Below the pieces are notes generated by a model. It ran no database searches. It had not been told where the DNA came from and saw only the letters and a program-made list of their open reading frames with translations. Below, piece after piece: positions 35,428 through 44,716 of a stretch of 64,000 nt of DNA. The DNA is from Muribaculaceae bacterium (GTDB lineage Bacteria; Bacteroidota; Bacteroidia; Bacteroidales; Muribaculaceae), in the NCBI GenBank assembly GCA_023667015.1, contig JAMPAX010000001.1:233343-297342 (forward strand), in the 5' to 3' direction. Numbering within the stretch: the stretch's first letter is position 1; every line of letters begins with the position of its first letter. Position numbers and translations under genes: made by a program.

Positions 35428-35733
35428 ATGGAAGTAATGATCAAAGCCATCCATTTCGAAATGTCCGATAAGCTCGAAGCTTTCGTGAATAAGAAAGTGG
35501 AGCGACTGCTCCGCAGATTCGACAGCATCACCACTGTTGAGGTGAATCTTCGCCTTGTAAAGCCGGAGACAGCTATGAACAAAGAAGCCGGCATCCAGCT
35601 GACAGTTCCCGGAAGTCCCGACATCTACGCCTCAAAGACTGCCGACACCTTCGAAGAGGCTGTAGACCTGACCTTGGAAGCCCTTGAACGTCAGCTCGAA
35701 AAATTCAAAGACAAAAATAGTCCCGTCAAATGA
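35428..35733 (+). CDS. hpf: Ribosome hibernation promoting factor, short form
   Basis: Binds the 30S A and P sites in stationary phase and silences ribosomes. The S30AE fold is visible (IKAIHFEMSDKLEAFVNKKV, and the paired strands VEVNLRLVKPE). With 101 residues it lacks the dimerising C-terminal domain of long HPF. fdtA starts 4 bases after its stop, so expression of both is probably tied. Confidence 0.92.
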   Translation: MEVMIKAIHFEMSDKLEAFVNKKVERLLRRFDSITTVEVNLRLVKPETAMNKEAGIQLTVPGSPDIYASKTADTFEEAVDLTLEALERQLEKFKDKNSPVK

Positions 35734-35737
35734 CGAC

Positions 35738-36163
35738 ATGAGCCCGCTTGAGAAAGTAAAGACATTTGAATTCTCAAAAGTATGCGACCCACGCGGCAAC
35801 CTCTCCTTCATTGAGGAGGGTTGCCACGTGCCGTTTGCCATACGCCGAGTTTTCTACATCTATGATGTCCCCGGCGGCGAGAGCCGTGGAGGCCATGCCC
35901 ACAAGGAAAACATTACAGTGCTCATAGCTGTCTGCGGCTCTTTCGATCTGCACCTGACTGATGGTAGAGAGCAGATCGTCATCACTCTTAATCGCGCCAA
36001 TAAGGGTGTCATGATTCCCCCGGGCGTTTGGGACTCTATGCATAACTTCACCACCGGCACCGTCTGCTTGGCTCTATGCTCTCATCATTACGAAGAGGAG
36101 GACTATATACGCGACTTTGACGAATATTTAGAATACGTAGAGAGACTAAAAGCCAATAAATAA
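35738..36163 (+). CDS. fdtA: dTDP-sugar 3,4-ketoisomerase (FdtA-like)
   Basis: A cupin of the WxcM/FdtA type that moves the keto group of dTDP-4-keto-6-deoxyglucose from C4 to C3. The conserved blocks CDPRGNLSFIEE, RRVFYIYDVPGGESRGGHAHKE in two parts, and PPGVWDSM are visible; the His pair lies in HAHKE. The ATG at 35738 is preferred, and it gives 141 residues. The aminotransferase gene follows 6 bases later, so the pair would make a dTDP-3-amino-3,6-dideoxyhexose for a surface glycan. Confidence 0.88.
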   Translation: MSPLEKVKTFEFSKVCDPRGNLSFIEEGCHVPFAIRRVFYIYDVPGGESRGGHAHKENITVLIAVCGSFDLHLTDGREQIVITLNRANKGVMIPPGVWDSMHNFTTGTVCLALCSHHYEEEDYIRDFDEYLEYVERLKANK

Positions 36164-36169
36164 CCCTCT

Positions 36170-37297
36170 ATGTATAATCTCGCGCCGATGAACGTACGGA
36201 TTCCATTCTTATCGCTAAAAGAGATTGATAGCGCCTATGTTGCCGAACTCAAAGAGGCTGCAACTCGCGTTATCGACTCCGGATGGTACCTTCATGGCCC
36301 TGAGACCAAAGCCTTCGAAAAGCAGCTTAGCGAGACCACAGCAGGCAGAGAAGCTATCGCCGTCAGCAACGGGCTGGACGCTTTGCGACTGATATTCCGA
36401 GGATATATGGAATTAGGGAGACTTAAACCCGGCAACGGAGTGATGGTCAATGCCAACACATATATAGCCTCCGTTCTGCCGCTGACAGAATTCGGACTCA
36501 AGCCGATAATGGTCGAACCGGATCCTACAAGCTATGGTATCAATTGGGAAACAGCCCTACAAGCGGCTGATGCTAACAATGCCAAAGCCCTGCTGAGCGT
36601 GCATCTCTACGGGACACCCTCCTGGGATGACGAAATAGCAGCCGAACTACGTCGAAAAGGGTTTATACTCATCGAAGACAATGCCCAAGCCATAGGAGCG
36701 AGATATCATGATCGCCCTACGGGTAGTCTGGGAGATGCCGCCGCCTTCAGCTTCTACCCCACCAAGAACATTGGAGCCTTAGGCGATGCCGGAGCTGTGA
36801 CAACGTCCGACACCGAATTAGCCAACGCCATCAGAGCCCTTGCCAACTATGGTTCAGATCGCCGATACCACAACATCTACAAGGGTCTCAACTGCCGAAT
36901 GGATGAAATACAAGCTGCCATGCTTAGGGTGAAACTGCAACATTTAGAGGAAATCAGCCAACGAAGAAATCACACTGCAAAAATCTATATGCAGAAAATT
37001 TCTAATCCGTTGGTGACACTCCCCTCCTTTCTTGCAGATTGCCGACAAGTATGGCATCAATTCGCAGTTCTCACTCCAAAGCGAGATGAATTCCGCAAAT
37101 ATCTACTCGACAACGGCATACAGACAGACATACACTATGCTGTACCTCCTCATCTACAACCATGCTACTCCGGGATGTTCACCACTTCTCTACCGCTGAC
37201 CGAATCGCTCGCCGACAGGATAGTAAGCCTCCCGATAGCCGGAATCTCAGACGAAGATGCAGAATACGTAGCCTACGTAATCAACGACTTCCGCTAA
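36170..37297 (+). CDS. fdtB: dTDP-3-amino-3,6-dideoxyhexose transaminase (FdtB-like)
   Basis: A DegT/DnrJ/EryC1/StrS aminotransferase that uses PLP. The Schiff-base lysine is in [16 protein letters not shown], and VSNGLDAL and IEDNAQA mark the cofactor pocket. It has 375 residues from 36170, or 369 from the ATG at 36188. With the ketoisomerase upstream it probably aminates the 3-keto sugar. No acetyltransferase or glycosyltransferase for the product is adjacent. Confidence 0.88.
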   Translation: MYNLAPMNVRIPFLSLKEIDSAYVAELKEAATRVIDSGWYLHGPETKAFEKQLSETTAGREAIAVSNGLDALRLIFRGYMELGRLKPGNGVMVNANTYIASVLPLTEFGLKPIMVEPDPTSYGINWETALQAADANNAKALLSVHLYGTPSWDDEIAAELRRKGFILIEDNAQAIGARYHDRPTGSLGDAAAFSFYPTKNIGALGDAGAVTTSDTELANAIRALANYGSDRRYHNIYKGLNCRMDEIQAAMLRVKLQHLEEISQRRNHTAKIYMQKISNPLVTLPSFLADCRQVWHQFAVLTPKRDEFRKYLLDNGIQTDIHYAVPPHLQPCYSGMFTTSLPLTESLADRIVSLPIAGISDEDAEYVAYVINDFR

Positions 37298-37327
37298 CCC
37301 TTCTTCTTTCAACACAACAGTCAAAAG

Positions 37328-38422
37328 ATGAACAAACAATCCGCAAAGAAAAACACCCCACCGACAAAGTCGGGTAAGAAATGCGCACGGACAAGTAATA
37401 TTGGACGTCGTAACCGCACAGCATTCATTCTGCTGGTCACGACCATAGCCGTCATAATAGCCGGCTTCGCAGCCTTATTGCCCTTCATGCTGTCAAAAGC
37501 GCCTGAAGACACCATAATCCGTATTCCACGCAACGCCACTAAAGAGAATGTGCGCGACTCCGTCAATAAATACTTTCCCGAAAACTACGCCGGGAAGATA
37601 ATGCGCCTTATAGACTCACGCAACATCGACTTTTCAAAGCGCTATGGTGCTTACAAAATACCCAAAGGAACAGACGCTCTGCGTGCGATGCGTACCTTAG
37701 TTCGCGGTGGACAAACACCCATAAGACTTACCATCAACCATTTTCGCAGCTTTGACACCCTCGCTGAGGCTATTGCAAAAAAGCTCGACTGCTCAAAAGA
37801 GGAATTTATGGCTGCCGCTACAGATTCTACCCTACTGGCAGAATATGGTCTGACACCCTCTCAGGTGCTCTCCTTATTCATTGAAGACACCTACGAAGTC
37901 TATTGGAACTCATCGCCCACAGAAGTCGTAAAGAAAATCGGGAAAAACTATATTGACGTATGGAGTCCGAAAAACCGCAAACTCGCTGCCCAGCTGGATA
38001 TGAAGCCGGAAGAAGTCATGATTATCGCCTCCATAGCCGATGAGGAAACGAACAGAAAAGATGAAAAAGGCAGAATTGGGATGCTCTATATCAACAGGCT
38101 CCATAACGGCATGCGCCTTCAGGCCGATCCCACAGTCAGATTCGCCATCGGCAACTTCTCAATTCAGAGGGTCACACGCGACCACCTAGCCTACGACAGT
38201 CCGTACAACACCTACCGCGTAGACGGTCTGCCACCAGGTCCCATCCGCACCACGAGCAAAGCTACCGTCCATTCTATTCTCAACGCCCCGCCGACCGACG
38301 ACCTATACATGTGCGCCAAAGAAGACTTCTCAGGCTACCATAACTTCGCCACGACCTACGAGGAACATACTAAGAACGCCCTGCGCTATCAGCATGAACT
38401 CGACAAACGCGGGATACGGTGA
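37328..38422 (+). CDS. mltG: Endolytic murein transglycosylase MltG
   Basis: Cuts nascent glycan strands at the inner membrane. A basic N terminus, one membrane helix (about residues 36-58) and the YceG domain with GRIGMLYINRLHNGMRLQAD and the C-terminal YHNFATTYEEH are visible. The catalytic segment reads IASIADEETN. In Escherichia coli the catalytic Glu is in ASIVEKET, and the aligned residue here is Asp238 with Glu239 and Glu240 next to it. It has 364 residues. Confidence 0.92.
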   Translation: MNKQSAKKNTPPTKSGKKCARTSNIGRRNRTAFILLVTTIAVIIAGFAALLPFMLSKAPEDTIIRIPRNATKENVRDSVNKYFPENYAGKIMRLIDSRNIDFSKRYGAYKIPKGTDALRAMRTLVRGGQTPIRLTINHFRSFDTLAEAIAKKLDCSKEEFMAAATDSTLLAEYGLTPSQVLSLFIEDTYEVYWNSSPTEVVKKIGKNYIDVWSPKNRKLAAQLDMKPEEVMIIASIADEETNRKDEKGRIGMLYINRLHNGMRLQADPTVRFAIGNFSIQRVTRDHLAYDSPYNTYRVDGLPPGPIRTTSKATVHSILNAPPTDDLYMCAKEDFSGYHNFATTYEEHTKNALRYQHELDKRGIR

Positions 38423-38425
38423 GAA

Positions 38426-38460
38426 TTAGATGTTAGATGTTAGATATTAGATGTTAGATA
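38426..38460 (+). repeat. Five tandem 7-bp units (TTAGATG/A)
   Basis: TTAGATG, TTAGATG, TTAGATA, TTAGATG and TTAGATA in perfect register, between mltG and the DUF2007 gene. Confidence 0.85.
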
Positions 38461-38483
38461 TTGTGAATTTCTTCTGATGAAAA

Positions 38484-38708
38484 ATGAATAATAATGAATT
38501 GGAGCTTCTACAGAGCTATGACAACCAGCAGGCCGCTTATATTGACAAGGGCTTTTTGGCTGCTCATGAAATCCCTTCACAGGTGTATGTCTCTGCACTG
38601 TCAAATATCTTTCCAACTCCTATGCAACCCGAAGGGCAGATATGTCTCTACGTACCATCAGAATATTATAAACAGGCCCGCAAACTGATGGACTCCCGAG
38701 AAGGATAG
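38484..38708 (+). CDS. DUF2007 domain protein
   Basis: A 74-residue soluble protein, matching the short family annotated as putative signal-transducing DUF2007 (ELLQSYDNQQAAYIDKGFL, then VYVSALSNIF and the C-terminal LYVPSEYYKQA). Function unknown. It lies between two tandem-repeat spacers. Confidence 0.75.
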   Translation: MNNNELELLQSYDNQQAAYIDKGFLAAHEIPSQVYVSALSNIFPTPMQPEGQICLYVPSEYYKQARKLMDSREG

Positions 38709-38710
38709 GG

Positions 38711-38746
38711 AGACTCTATAAAGACTCTTTAATAGACTCTTTAATA
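38711..38746 (+). repeat. Tandem 11-12 bp units (AGACTCTTTAAT)
   Basis: AGACTCTATAA, then two AGACTCTTTAAT units, then a partial unit. The array ends 20 bases before the DUF4421 gene. Confidence 0.75.
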
Positions 38747-38766
38747 GATTTTGATAGGTATTATAA

Positions 38767-40005
38767 ATGAATATGAAGGTTCTTAATATTCTATTTGGGA
38801 TTATAGCGCTGACAAATTTTAATTTGTCGGCTTACTCCCTCATGGAGGAGCCCCCCGCAAATTTCCCTGAAATTTCGCCGATAATCATTAACCATCATAT
38901 CCCTAAACTCAAACCCGATAGTTGCCCGGAGGAGGTTGATACCCTAAGAACCATCAACCCACTTACTCAACAGCAACTTGACTCCGCATATCGCCATGAC
39001 CATGACTGGTGGACCCTGCTCAAAAAAGGGAAGCTCAGCATGAGCGACACTACCGTCATCTATCCCAAATTTCTTAAATTCTGCGTTGGTGTCTACAATT
39101 GGGGCGATAAATTCTTCAACTCCTACGACACCGACTACGTAGAGAGCACCGGCAAGCGTTGGAAAGCCCGCCTGGTCAATGACAACTGGGTAGACTCCTA
39201 CTCAATGCGCTTTTATGGAAAAGATATGAGGATGCGTATGATGTCTGACATTTATTGCAACGTTGGTGCATACATACAATATATGGCCGTAAGCGTAGGC
39301 TACTCTCTAAACATCAACCACGCCGTTTTCGGCAAACCCCTCGACCAGAAACGCTTGGAAGCAGGCTTCTCATGTGCAAGATTCAGCTTAGATTTCAGCT
39401 ATACGGCCAATTCCGGAGGTTCCTATATCCGCACCTTTGGCGACTATAAAAATGGTAAAATCTTCAAAAGTTACTTCCCGGGCTTAGACCTTCATACCTT
39501 AACTATCGACCTGTATTATTTCTTCAACAACAGGAAATACTCCCAGGGTGCAGCCTACGGCTTTGCCAAGTTCCAGAAACGAAGTGCCGGTTCGTTTATC
39601 ATCGGTCTGACTTATTCTACACAGAATATCTCCATGGACTTCTCCACTCTTAATCCCAAACTGCAACCCTATTTTAAGCTTGACAACTACTTCTTGAAGC
39701 TACACTACACCGACTACTGTCTGCTGCTTGGCTATGGCTTCAACTGGGTGTGGAATCCCCATCTGCTCTTCAATATCTCCGTCATGCCCTCCATAGGTAT
39801 CAACAATACTTATGAAGACTCTGCCGAAGGAGCGGGAGTTCTCTTATCGCTCAACGCTAAGGGGCGTATGAGTCTGACCTACAACAACCGACAATTCTTC
39901 ATGGGACTCCAGGGAAAAATCGATGGACACTGGTATCATTCCGACAAGCAATCAATCTTCAACTCCATAGAGAACCTCTCAGCCAGCGTAGGCTTCAGAT
40001 TCTAA
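38767..40005 (+). CDS. DUF4421 family secreted protein
   Basis: A signal peptide (ILFGIIALTNFNLSAYS) is followed by about 390 residues that look like an outer-membrane barrel: alternating aromatic strands, ending SASVGFRF, with a terminal Phe. Blocks such as FNSYDTDYVESTGKRWKARL match the DUF4421 family of Bacteroidetes as I recall it. Function unknown. Confidence 0.7.
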   Translation: MNMKVLNILFGIIALTNFNLSAYSLMEEPPANFPEISPIIINHHIPKLKPDSCPEEVDTLRTINPLTQQQLDSAYRHDHDWWTLLKKGKLSMSDTTVIYPKFLKFCVGVYNWGDKFFNSYDTDYVESTGKRWKARLVNDNWVDSYSMRFYGKDMRMRMMSDIYCNVGAYIQYMAVSVGYSLNINHAVFGKPLDQKRLEAGFSCARFSLDFSYTANSGGSYIRTFGDYKNGKIFKSYFPGLDLHTLTIDLYYFFNNRKYSQGAAYGFAKFQKRSAGSFIIGLTYSTQNISMDFSTLNPKLQPYFKLDNYFLKLHYTDYCLLLGYGFNWVWNPHLLFNISVMPSIGINNTYEDSAEGAGVLLSLNAKGRMSLTYNNRQFFMGLQGKIDGHWYHSDKQSIFNSIENLSASVGFRF

Positions 40006-40041
40006 CTTCAAAATCGAGCTGTATCATTAATCCGAATATAG

Positions 40042-40063
40042 GGACGCACCATGGTGCATCCCC
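40042..40063. repeat. Palindromic element
   Basis: GGGACGCACC and GGTGCATCCC face each other around an AT centre, with one mismatch. It lies in the gap between two convergent genes. Confidence 0.55.
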
Positions 40064-40129
40064 ACTTCTTATTGGAAATACGATTTATGATACACCTTTA
40101 TTCTGTAGGTAGTGGTTAGAAATAAAAAG

Positions 40130-40156
40130 TCCTCGTGGGTTTGTAGCCCACGAGGA
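40130..40156. terminator. Hairpin between DUF4421 and pnp
   Basis: TCCTCGTGGG pairs with CCCACGAGGA around a 7-base loop. It can serve the converging transcripts and resembles the other palindromes nearby. Confidence 0.6.
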
Positions 40157-40166
40157 TTATATTTTG

Positions 40167-40187
40167 CATTGGGTTGCAAACCCAATG
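40167..40187 (-). terminator. Second hairpin next to the pnp end
   Basis: CATTGGGTT pairs with AACCCAATG around GCA, 28 bases past the pnp stop. Confidence 0.55.
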
Positions 40188-40215
40188 CTACTATTAAGAA
40201 ATTCAAATATACACT

Positions 40216-42543
40216 TTAGTCTTCTTTACGATTGCGGGGAGTGAATGTGCGGGGTCCGCGGTCACCTCCTTCGCGGCGAGGACGATCGCCACCTTCGCGA
40301 CGGGGTCCACGACCTTCACGGCGAGGTCCACGATCACCGCGTTCGCCACGTTCGCCACCCTCACGACGAGGACGTCCCTGGGGCTCTACGTAGCCTTCGG
40401 GCTTCTCCTTCAGTGCACGCATTGACAGGCGATATTTGCCGGTCTTCTTATCAATTTCGATAAGTTTTACCTTCACCTTGTCGCCCTCTTTCAGACCACT
40501 CTGCTCCATGTTCTCAAGACGCTCCCATGAGATTTCAGAGATGTGGAGCAGTCCGTCACGCCCGGGCATGAACTCTACGAAAGCACCAAAGTCGAGGATG
40601 GAACGAACGGTGCCTTCATAAATCTCTCCCTCCTCGGGCTGAGCTACAATAGCCTTGATCTTAGCGAGTGCTGCTTTTATACCTTCGGCATCCTTGGAAG
40701 CGATTTCTACGCGTCCTACGCCGGTCTTCTCATCCTCATCGATAGAGATAGTAGTGCCTGTCTCCTCCTGGATACCCTGGATAACTTTACCCTGTGGGCC
40801 GATGACAGCACCGATAGTCTCCTTGGGGATTTCGATGGTGACAAGACGGGGAACGTGAGGCTTATAGTCCTCGCGAGCCTCAGGGATAGTATCATGGATA
40901 ATGTTGAGGATATGAAGTCTGCCATCGCGAGCCTGATTGAGTGCACGCTCGAGGATTTCATAGCTCAGACCATCACACTTGATGTCCATTTGGGTGGCAG
41001 TGATACCCTTCTCAGTACCGGTCACCTTAAAGTCCATATCGCCAAGGTGGTCTTCATCACCGAGGATGTCGGAGAGAATAGCATACTTAGTAGCACCCGG
41101 ATCGGAAATCAGACCCATAGCCACACCGGCCACGGGGCGTTTCATCTTCACTCCGGCATCGAGCAGAGCGAGAGTACCGCCGCAGACAGTAGCCATGGAA
41201 GAAGAGCCGTTAGATTCCAGGATATCGCTGACGATACGACAGGTGTAGGGGAAATCATTGGGGAACATACGCTTCAGTGCGCGATGAGCGAGATTTCCGT
41301 GGCCAATTTCGCGACGGCCAACGCCGCGTTGGGGACGAGCCTCACCTGTAGAGAAGGGAGGAAAATTATAGTGGAGCAGGAAGCGCTCCTTGCTCTGATT
41401 GAGTACGTCGTCAACGATTTTTTCGTCGAGAGTAGTACCTAAAGTGGCAGTCACGAGTGCTTGAGTCTCTCCGCGGGTAAAGATGGCTGCTCCGTGAGGT
41501 CCGGGGAGATAGTCTATTTCACACCAGATGGGGCGGATATCGGTAGTCTTACGGCCATCGAGACGGATACCTTCGTCGAGAACACAGCGGCGCATAGCCT
41601 CTTTTTCAACGTCGTGGTAGTATCTCCTGACCATTGCTATTCTCTGCTCGTGAGAATACTTCTCGAGTTGCTCTTCGGTCATCTCGGGGAGATTTTCAAT
41701 ATATTCGTCGCAGATGGCAGAGAACGACTCTGCGCGCCAGTGCTTGTCGGCATTGCCGGCGCGTGCTATTGCATATGCCTTGTCATAACACTTGTCATGA
41801 ACATCCTGACGGAGTTCATCATTGTTGACTTCATGGTTGTATTCGCGCTTTTGGTCGTGGCCTGACTCGTGCATCATTTCAAGTTGCACGGCGCAGTGCT
41901 TCTTGATTTCATCGTGAGCTACTTTGAGGGCTTCGAGGAGTTCTGCTTCAGAGACCTCGTTCATCTCACCCTCGACCATCATGATATTCTCAGCAGTTGC
42001 ACCCACCATGAGTTCGATATCAGCGTTTTCGATCTGTTCGAAGTTAGGGTTGATTACCCACTTGCCGTCAACGCGTGCTATGCGCACCTCTGAGATTGGG
42101 CCATCGAAGGGGATATCGGAGCAGGTAAGGGCTGCTGAAGCGGCAAGACCGGCCAGAGCGTCCGGAGCCTCATTTTCGTCAGCTGAATAAAGGGTAACAT
42201 TGACGAATGTTTCAGCGTGGTAATTATCGGGGAAAAGAGGGCGCAACACACGGTCGACCAGACGGGATGTCAGGATTTCGTAATCACTGGAGCGTCCCTC
42301 TCTCTTGAGGAAGCCACCGGGATAGCGTCCGATAGATGCATATTTCTCTTTGTATTCAACTGTGAGGGGCATAAAGTCCACACCCTCACCGGCCTCCTTG
42401 GCCGAGCAAACAGTAGCGAGCAACATTGTGTTGCCCATACGTAGTTCCACTGCACCGTCAGCTTGCTTAGCGAGCTTGCCGGTCTCCAGAGTAATCTGGC
42501 GGCCGTCGCCGAGGTCAATGGTTTTCTTGATTGGGTTTAACAT
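40216..42543 (-). CDS. pnp: Polyribonucleotide nucleotidyltransferase
   Basis: A 3'-5' phosphorolytic exoribonuclease. Two RNase PH domains (about residues 1-220 and 320-560; the second has [14 protein letters not shown] and [13 protein letters not shown]), a KH domain ([17 protein letters not shown]) and an S1 domain ([15 protein letters not shown]) are visible. After residue 725 a tail of about 50 residues is built from Arg-Arg-Glu-Gly and Gly-Asp-Arg repeats, an RG-rich extension that could bind RNA. It has 775 residues, longer than the 711 of Escherichia coli. A -7 box lies 123 bases upstream. Confidence 0.96.
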   Translation of the reverse strand: MLNPIKKTIDLGDGRQITLETGKLAKQADGAVELRMGNTMLLATVCSAKEAGEGVDFMPLTVEYKEKYASIGRYPGGFLKREGRSSDYEILTSRLVDRVLRPLFPDNYHAETFVNVTLYSADENEAPDALAGLAASAALTCSDIPFDGPISEVRIARVDGKWVINPNFEQIENADIELMVGATAENIMMVEGEMNEVSEAELLEALKVAHDEIKKHCAVQLEMMHESGHDQKREYNHEVNNDELRQDVHDKCYDKAYAIARAGNADKHWRAESFSAICDEYIENLPEMTEEQLEKYSHEQRIAMVRRYYHDVEKEAMRRCVLDEGIRLDGRKTTDIRPIWCEIDYLPGPHGAAIFTRGETQALVTATLGTTLDEKIVDDVLNQSKERFLLHYNFPPFSTGEARPQRGVGRREIGHGNLAHRALKRMFPNDFPYTCRIVSDILESNGSSSMATVCGGTLALLDAGVKMKRPVAGVAMGLISDPGATKYAILSDILGDEDHLGDMDFKVTGTEKGITATQMDIKCDGLSYEILERALNQARDGRLHILNIIHDTIPEAREDYKPHVPRLVTIEIPKETIGAVIGPQGKVIQGIQEETGTTISIDEDEKTGVGRVEIASKDAEGIKAALAKIKAIVAQPEEGEIYEGTVRSILDFGAFVEFMPGRDGLLHISEISWERLENMEQSGLKEGDKVKVKLIEIDKKTGKYRLSMRALKEKPEGYVEPQGRPRREGGERGERGDRGPRREGRGPRREGGDRPRREGGDRGPRTFTPRNRKED

Positions 42544-42665
42544 AAAAAATCCTTATTGTTTTTCTTCACATGTAGCGACGCTGACAGCAGGGAAATAACC
42601 TGCAATAAGCCAGCGATAAACACAAACTTGTCGTTATATAGCGACATGATATGTAAATATTCGCG

Positions 42666-42673
42666 CAAAGATA
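42666..42673 (-). promoter_or_regulatory. -7 box of pnp
   Basis: TATCTTTG on the minus strand, giving a leader of about 115 bases. No clear -33 box. Confidence 0.5.
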
Positions 42674-42730
42674 GCAAATTTTTACGAATAATCCCTCATA
42701 ATAGCAATAAAAACCATCATTTAACTGCGC

Positions 42731-42830
42731 AAGCAAGTTGGAAGGGCGATTTTCAATCGCCCCATACACAGGCGCAATGCCTGTACTACTGTGAGGAAGG
42801 GCGATTGCAAATCGCCCTTCCAACTCGCTT
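42731..42830. repeat. 100-bp palindromic element with nested hairpins
   Basis: The outer arms of 21 bases (42731-42751 with 42810-42830) match with one mismatch. Nested inside are GGGCGATT/AATCGCCC hairpins on both sides and ACAGGC-GCAAT-GCCTGT (42768-42784) in the centre. The right arm reaches the stop codon of the DUF805 gene. The design looks like a mobile palindrome or REP-like element. Confidence 0.65.
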
Positions 42831-43206
42831 ATTGGACGTTGGGGACGGGGCCGTATTCGTTGGGAGCGGTCTGGCTGGGAGTGCAATACCAGATAATTAG
42901 AAGGATTTGACCAACGATGGGAATGAGACCTACCAGGATCCACACTCCGCTTTTACCGATGTCGTGAAGACGACGCACACTCAGGCCCAACCCGGGGAGC
43001 AGTAATGCCAATGAAACTATCGATGATACAATAGCTTCGAGGGTATTGCTAAACGAGAAGACGATACCGATGACGGCCGATGCTATAATGCAGAAGAGCG
43101 CGAACCACCAATATTCCGAACGCGAAGCACGCCCGGAAAAATTACAATAATTGACTGCGAGCGCTCTGTTCACAGCCTCTGAGAAAGACAATTGTCGCTG
43201 AAACAT
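42829..43206 (-). CDS. DUF805 membrane protein
   Basis: A 125-residue inner-membrane protein with about four hydrophobic helices. The NFSGRASRSEYWWFALF block and SVRRLHDIGKSGVW are the DUF805 signatures. Function unknown. Its stop lies in the palindromic element, which may act as its terminator. A TATTTTTG -7 box is at 43334-43341 on the minus strand. Confidence 0.88.
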   Translation of the reverse strand: MFQRQLSFSEAVNRALAVNYCNFSGRASRSEYWWFALFCIIASAVIGIVFSFSNTLEAIVSSIVSLALLLPGLGLSVRRLHDIGKSGVWILVGLIPIVGQILLIIWYCTPSQTAPNEYGPVPNVQ

Positions 43207-43557
43207 AACTATTAGTATTTACGTAGCTGTTCAATTTAAATTCAAACTTTCTGCTTGTTCTTTTTGGCCATTTTCTCCCCTCTCATCGGTCATAATGCTC
43301 GCATTATTCCCTCTTCAAGTGAAGAAACTGTCACAAAAATAACCGCGCATTAAGTTTAAATTTAAATCGTCCATCTACTTATTCTTAATTATATAAAACA
43401 TCGGGGCAGTCGCAAACTTCCGTGGCAGGGGCTACCCCGATTTATGTTTTAATTTTTATGTAAACAATCAAGAATAAAAAAGGTTTATTCTCGCTGCTGA
43501 ATCTCAATTCCAAATAACATTGAAAAAAGATATCGGTTAGGAATACGAAAAATTTGT
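43207..43557. other. Gene-free stretch with a hairpin
   Basis: No supported ORF. ATCGGGG (43400-43406) pairs with CCCCGAT (43435-43441) around a 28-base loop, followed by T-rich sequence on plus. A -7-like TATTTTTG on the minus strand (43334-43341) may start the DUF805 transcript. Confidence 0.4.
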
Positions 43558-43565
43558 TAAATTTG
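43558..43565 (+). promoter_or_regulatory. -7 box abutting the DUF4369 gene
   Basis: TAAATTTG ends 4 bases before the ATG at 43570, so the transcript would be leaderless or nearly so. Confidence 0.45.
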
Positions 43566-43569
43566 CATT

Positions 43570-44658
43570 ATGAAACGATTGAATTTTTATTTTATGGCTA
43601 TCGGGCTGATTATTCTTTCGGCTTGTGCCTCTAAAGGATACAAAGTTGAAGGTGAAGTAGAAGGGGGTGGATCTGAAGATTTCATTGTCTTGGAACGTGC
43701 CGACCCCAACGGCGGCTGGCTGACTCTCGACTCTGTCAAACTCTCTGACGGCAAGTTCGAATTTAGCGGCGAACCTATCGGTGCACCGGAGATTTTCCGT
43801 CTGCGCATGGGCTCCCAATATATCTATCTTCCGGTGGACTCTACTGAGACGGTGACTGTCAAAACCCATGCCGGGAAGTTTGCAACGGACTTCACCCTTA
43901 GCGGCTCCGATGATGCCTTACAGATGGAACGCTTCGAAAAAGAACTACTCTCCTTCATTCCTTTATCTGCCAACGCCGACTCATTGAAATCCTTCAAACG
44001 TCGCATCTATTCAGAATTTCTCAAGGATGCGCGCGGCTCTGTAGTCAGCTACTATATCTTGACAAAAACTATTGGCAACACTCCCCTCTATGAGCATGCC
44101 GAAGATTACAAATACTTTGCCGCAGTAGCCACAAGCTTCCGTCAATATCGTCCCAACGACCCACGCACCGCTCTGTTGGAGCAGGTAGGTATGGAGGGTA
44201 TGCGGCGCCACAACGCCGCCGCCGGTAAGCAGAAGGTAGTTGAGGCTGAAGAGCTTGCATTCATCGACCTTGAACTTCCCGATGAGCAGGGTAACCTTCA
44301 CAAATTATCAGAGATTGCCGGAAAGGGTAAAACCACAGTGTTGGTCTTTGCCAATATGACAGAAGAGAGCTCTCCGGAGCTACACATGCAGTTGCGCTCA
44401 CTTGCAGAGTCGGGGAAAGCCAATATATACGAGGTAAGCTTCGATGCCGACCGCTACGACTGGCGCAACGCTGCCGCCAATCTCCCCTGGGCTACTGTAT
44501 GGTCCGGTGATGTCACCTCAGCCTCCAACACCACCCGCAGCTACAACCTCCAGCGTGTCCCCGTATTTTTCATCATCGACAGCAATGGTCAGCTCGTAGA
44601 TCGCGCCGACGATATCAATGCTCTTAAAAACAAGATTAATACCGCAGAGCGACATTAA
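43570..44658 (+). CDS. DUF4369 lipoprotein with thioredoxin-like domain
   Basis: Lipobox LSAC (Cys19) is followed by a DUF4369 beta domain (GYKVEGEVEGGGSEDFIVLERAD region) to about residue 110 and a helical linker. A thioredoxin/AhpC-like domain runs from about residue 235 (LELPDEQGNLHKLSEIAGKG) to the end, with the cis-Pro region RVPVFFIIDSNG. The position that should hold CxxC reads NMTEESSPE, so disulfide chemistry is unlikely. It has 362 residues. Periplasmic, role unknown. Confidence 0.82.
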   Translation: MKRLNFYFMAIGLIILSACASKGYKVEGEVEGGGSEDFIVLERADPNGGWLTLDSVKLSDGKFEFSGEPIGAPEIFRLRMGSQYIYLPVDSTETVTVKTHAGKFATDFTLSGSDDALQMERFEKELLSFIPLSANADSLKSFKRRIYSEFLKDARGSVVSYYILTKTIGNTPLYEHAEDYKYFAAVATSFRQYRPNDPRTALLEQVGMEGMRRHNAAAGKQKVVEAEELAFIDLELPDEQGNLHKLSEIAGKGKTTVLVFANMTEESSPELHMQLRSLAESGKANIYEVSFDADRYDWRNAAANLPWATVWSGDVTSASNTTRSYNLQRVPVFFIIDSNGQLVDRADDINALKNKINTAERH

Positions 44659-44716
44659 TCTTGTGGTTTATGAACTTAGTCGTTCACTCATCAACTCATC
44701 AACCCGTTTATTTCTC

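Noticed and set aside
38426..38460. CRISPR-like array
   Set aside because: Units are only 7 bp with no spacers, so this is a simple tandem repeat. No CRISPR array or cas gene was seen anywhere in the window.
40543..41442. 299-codon plus-strand ORF opposite pnp
   Set aside because: Antisense shadow of pnp; no family-like motif and no promoter.
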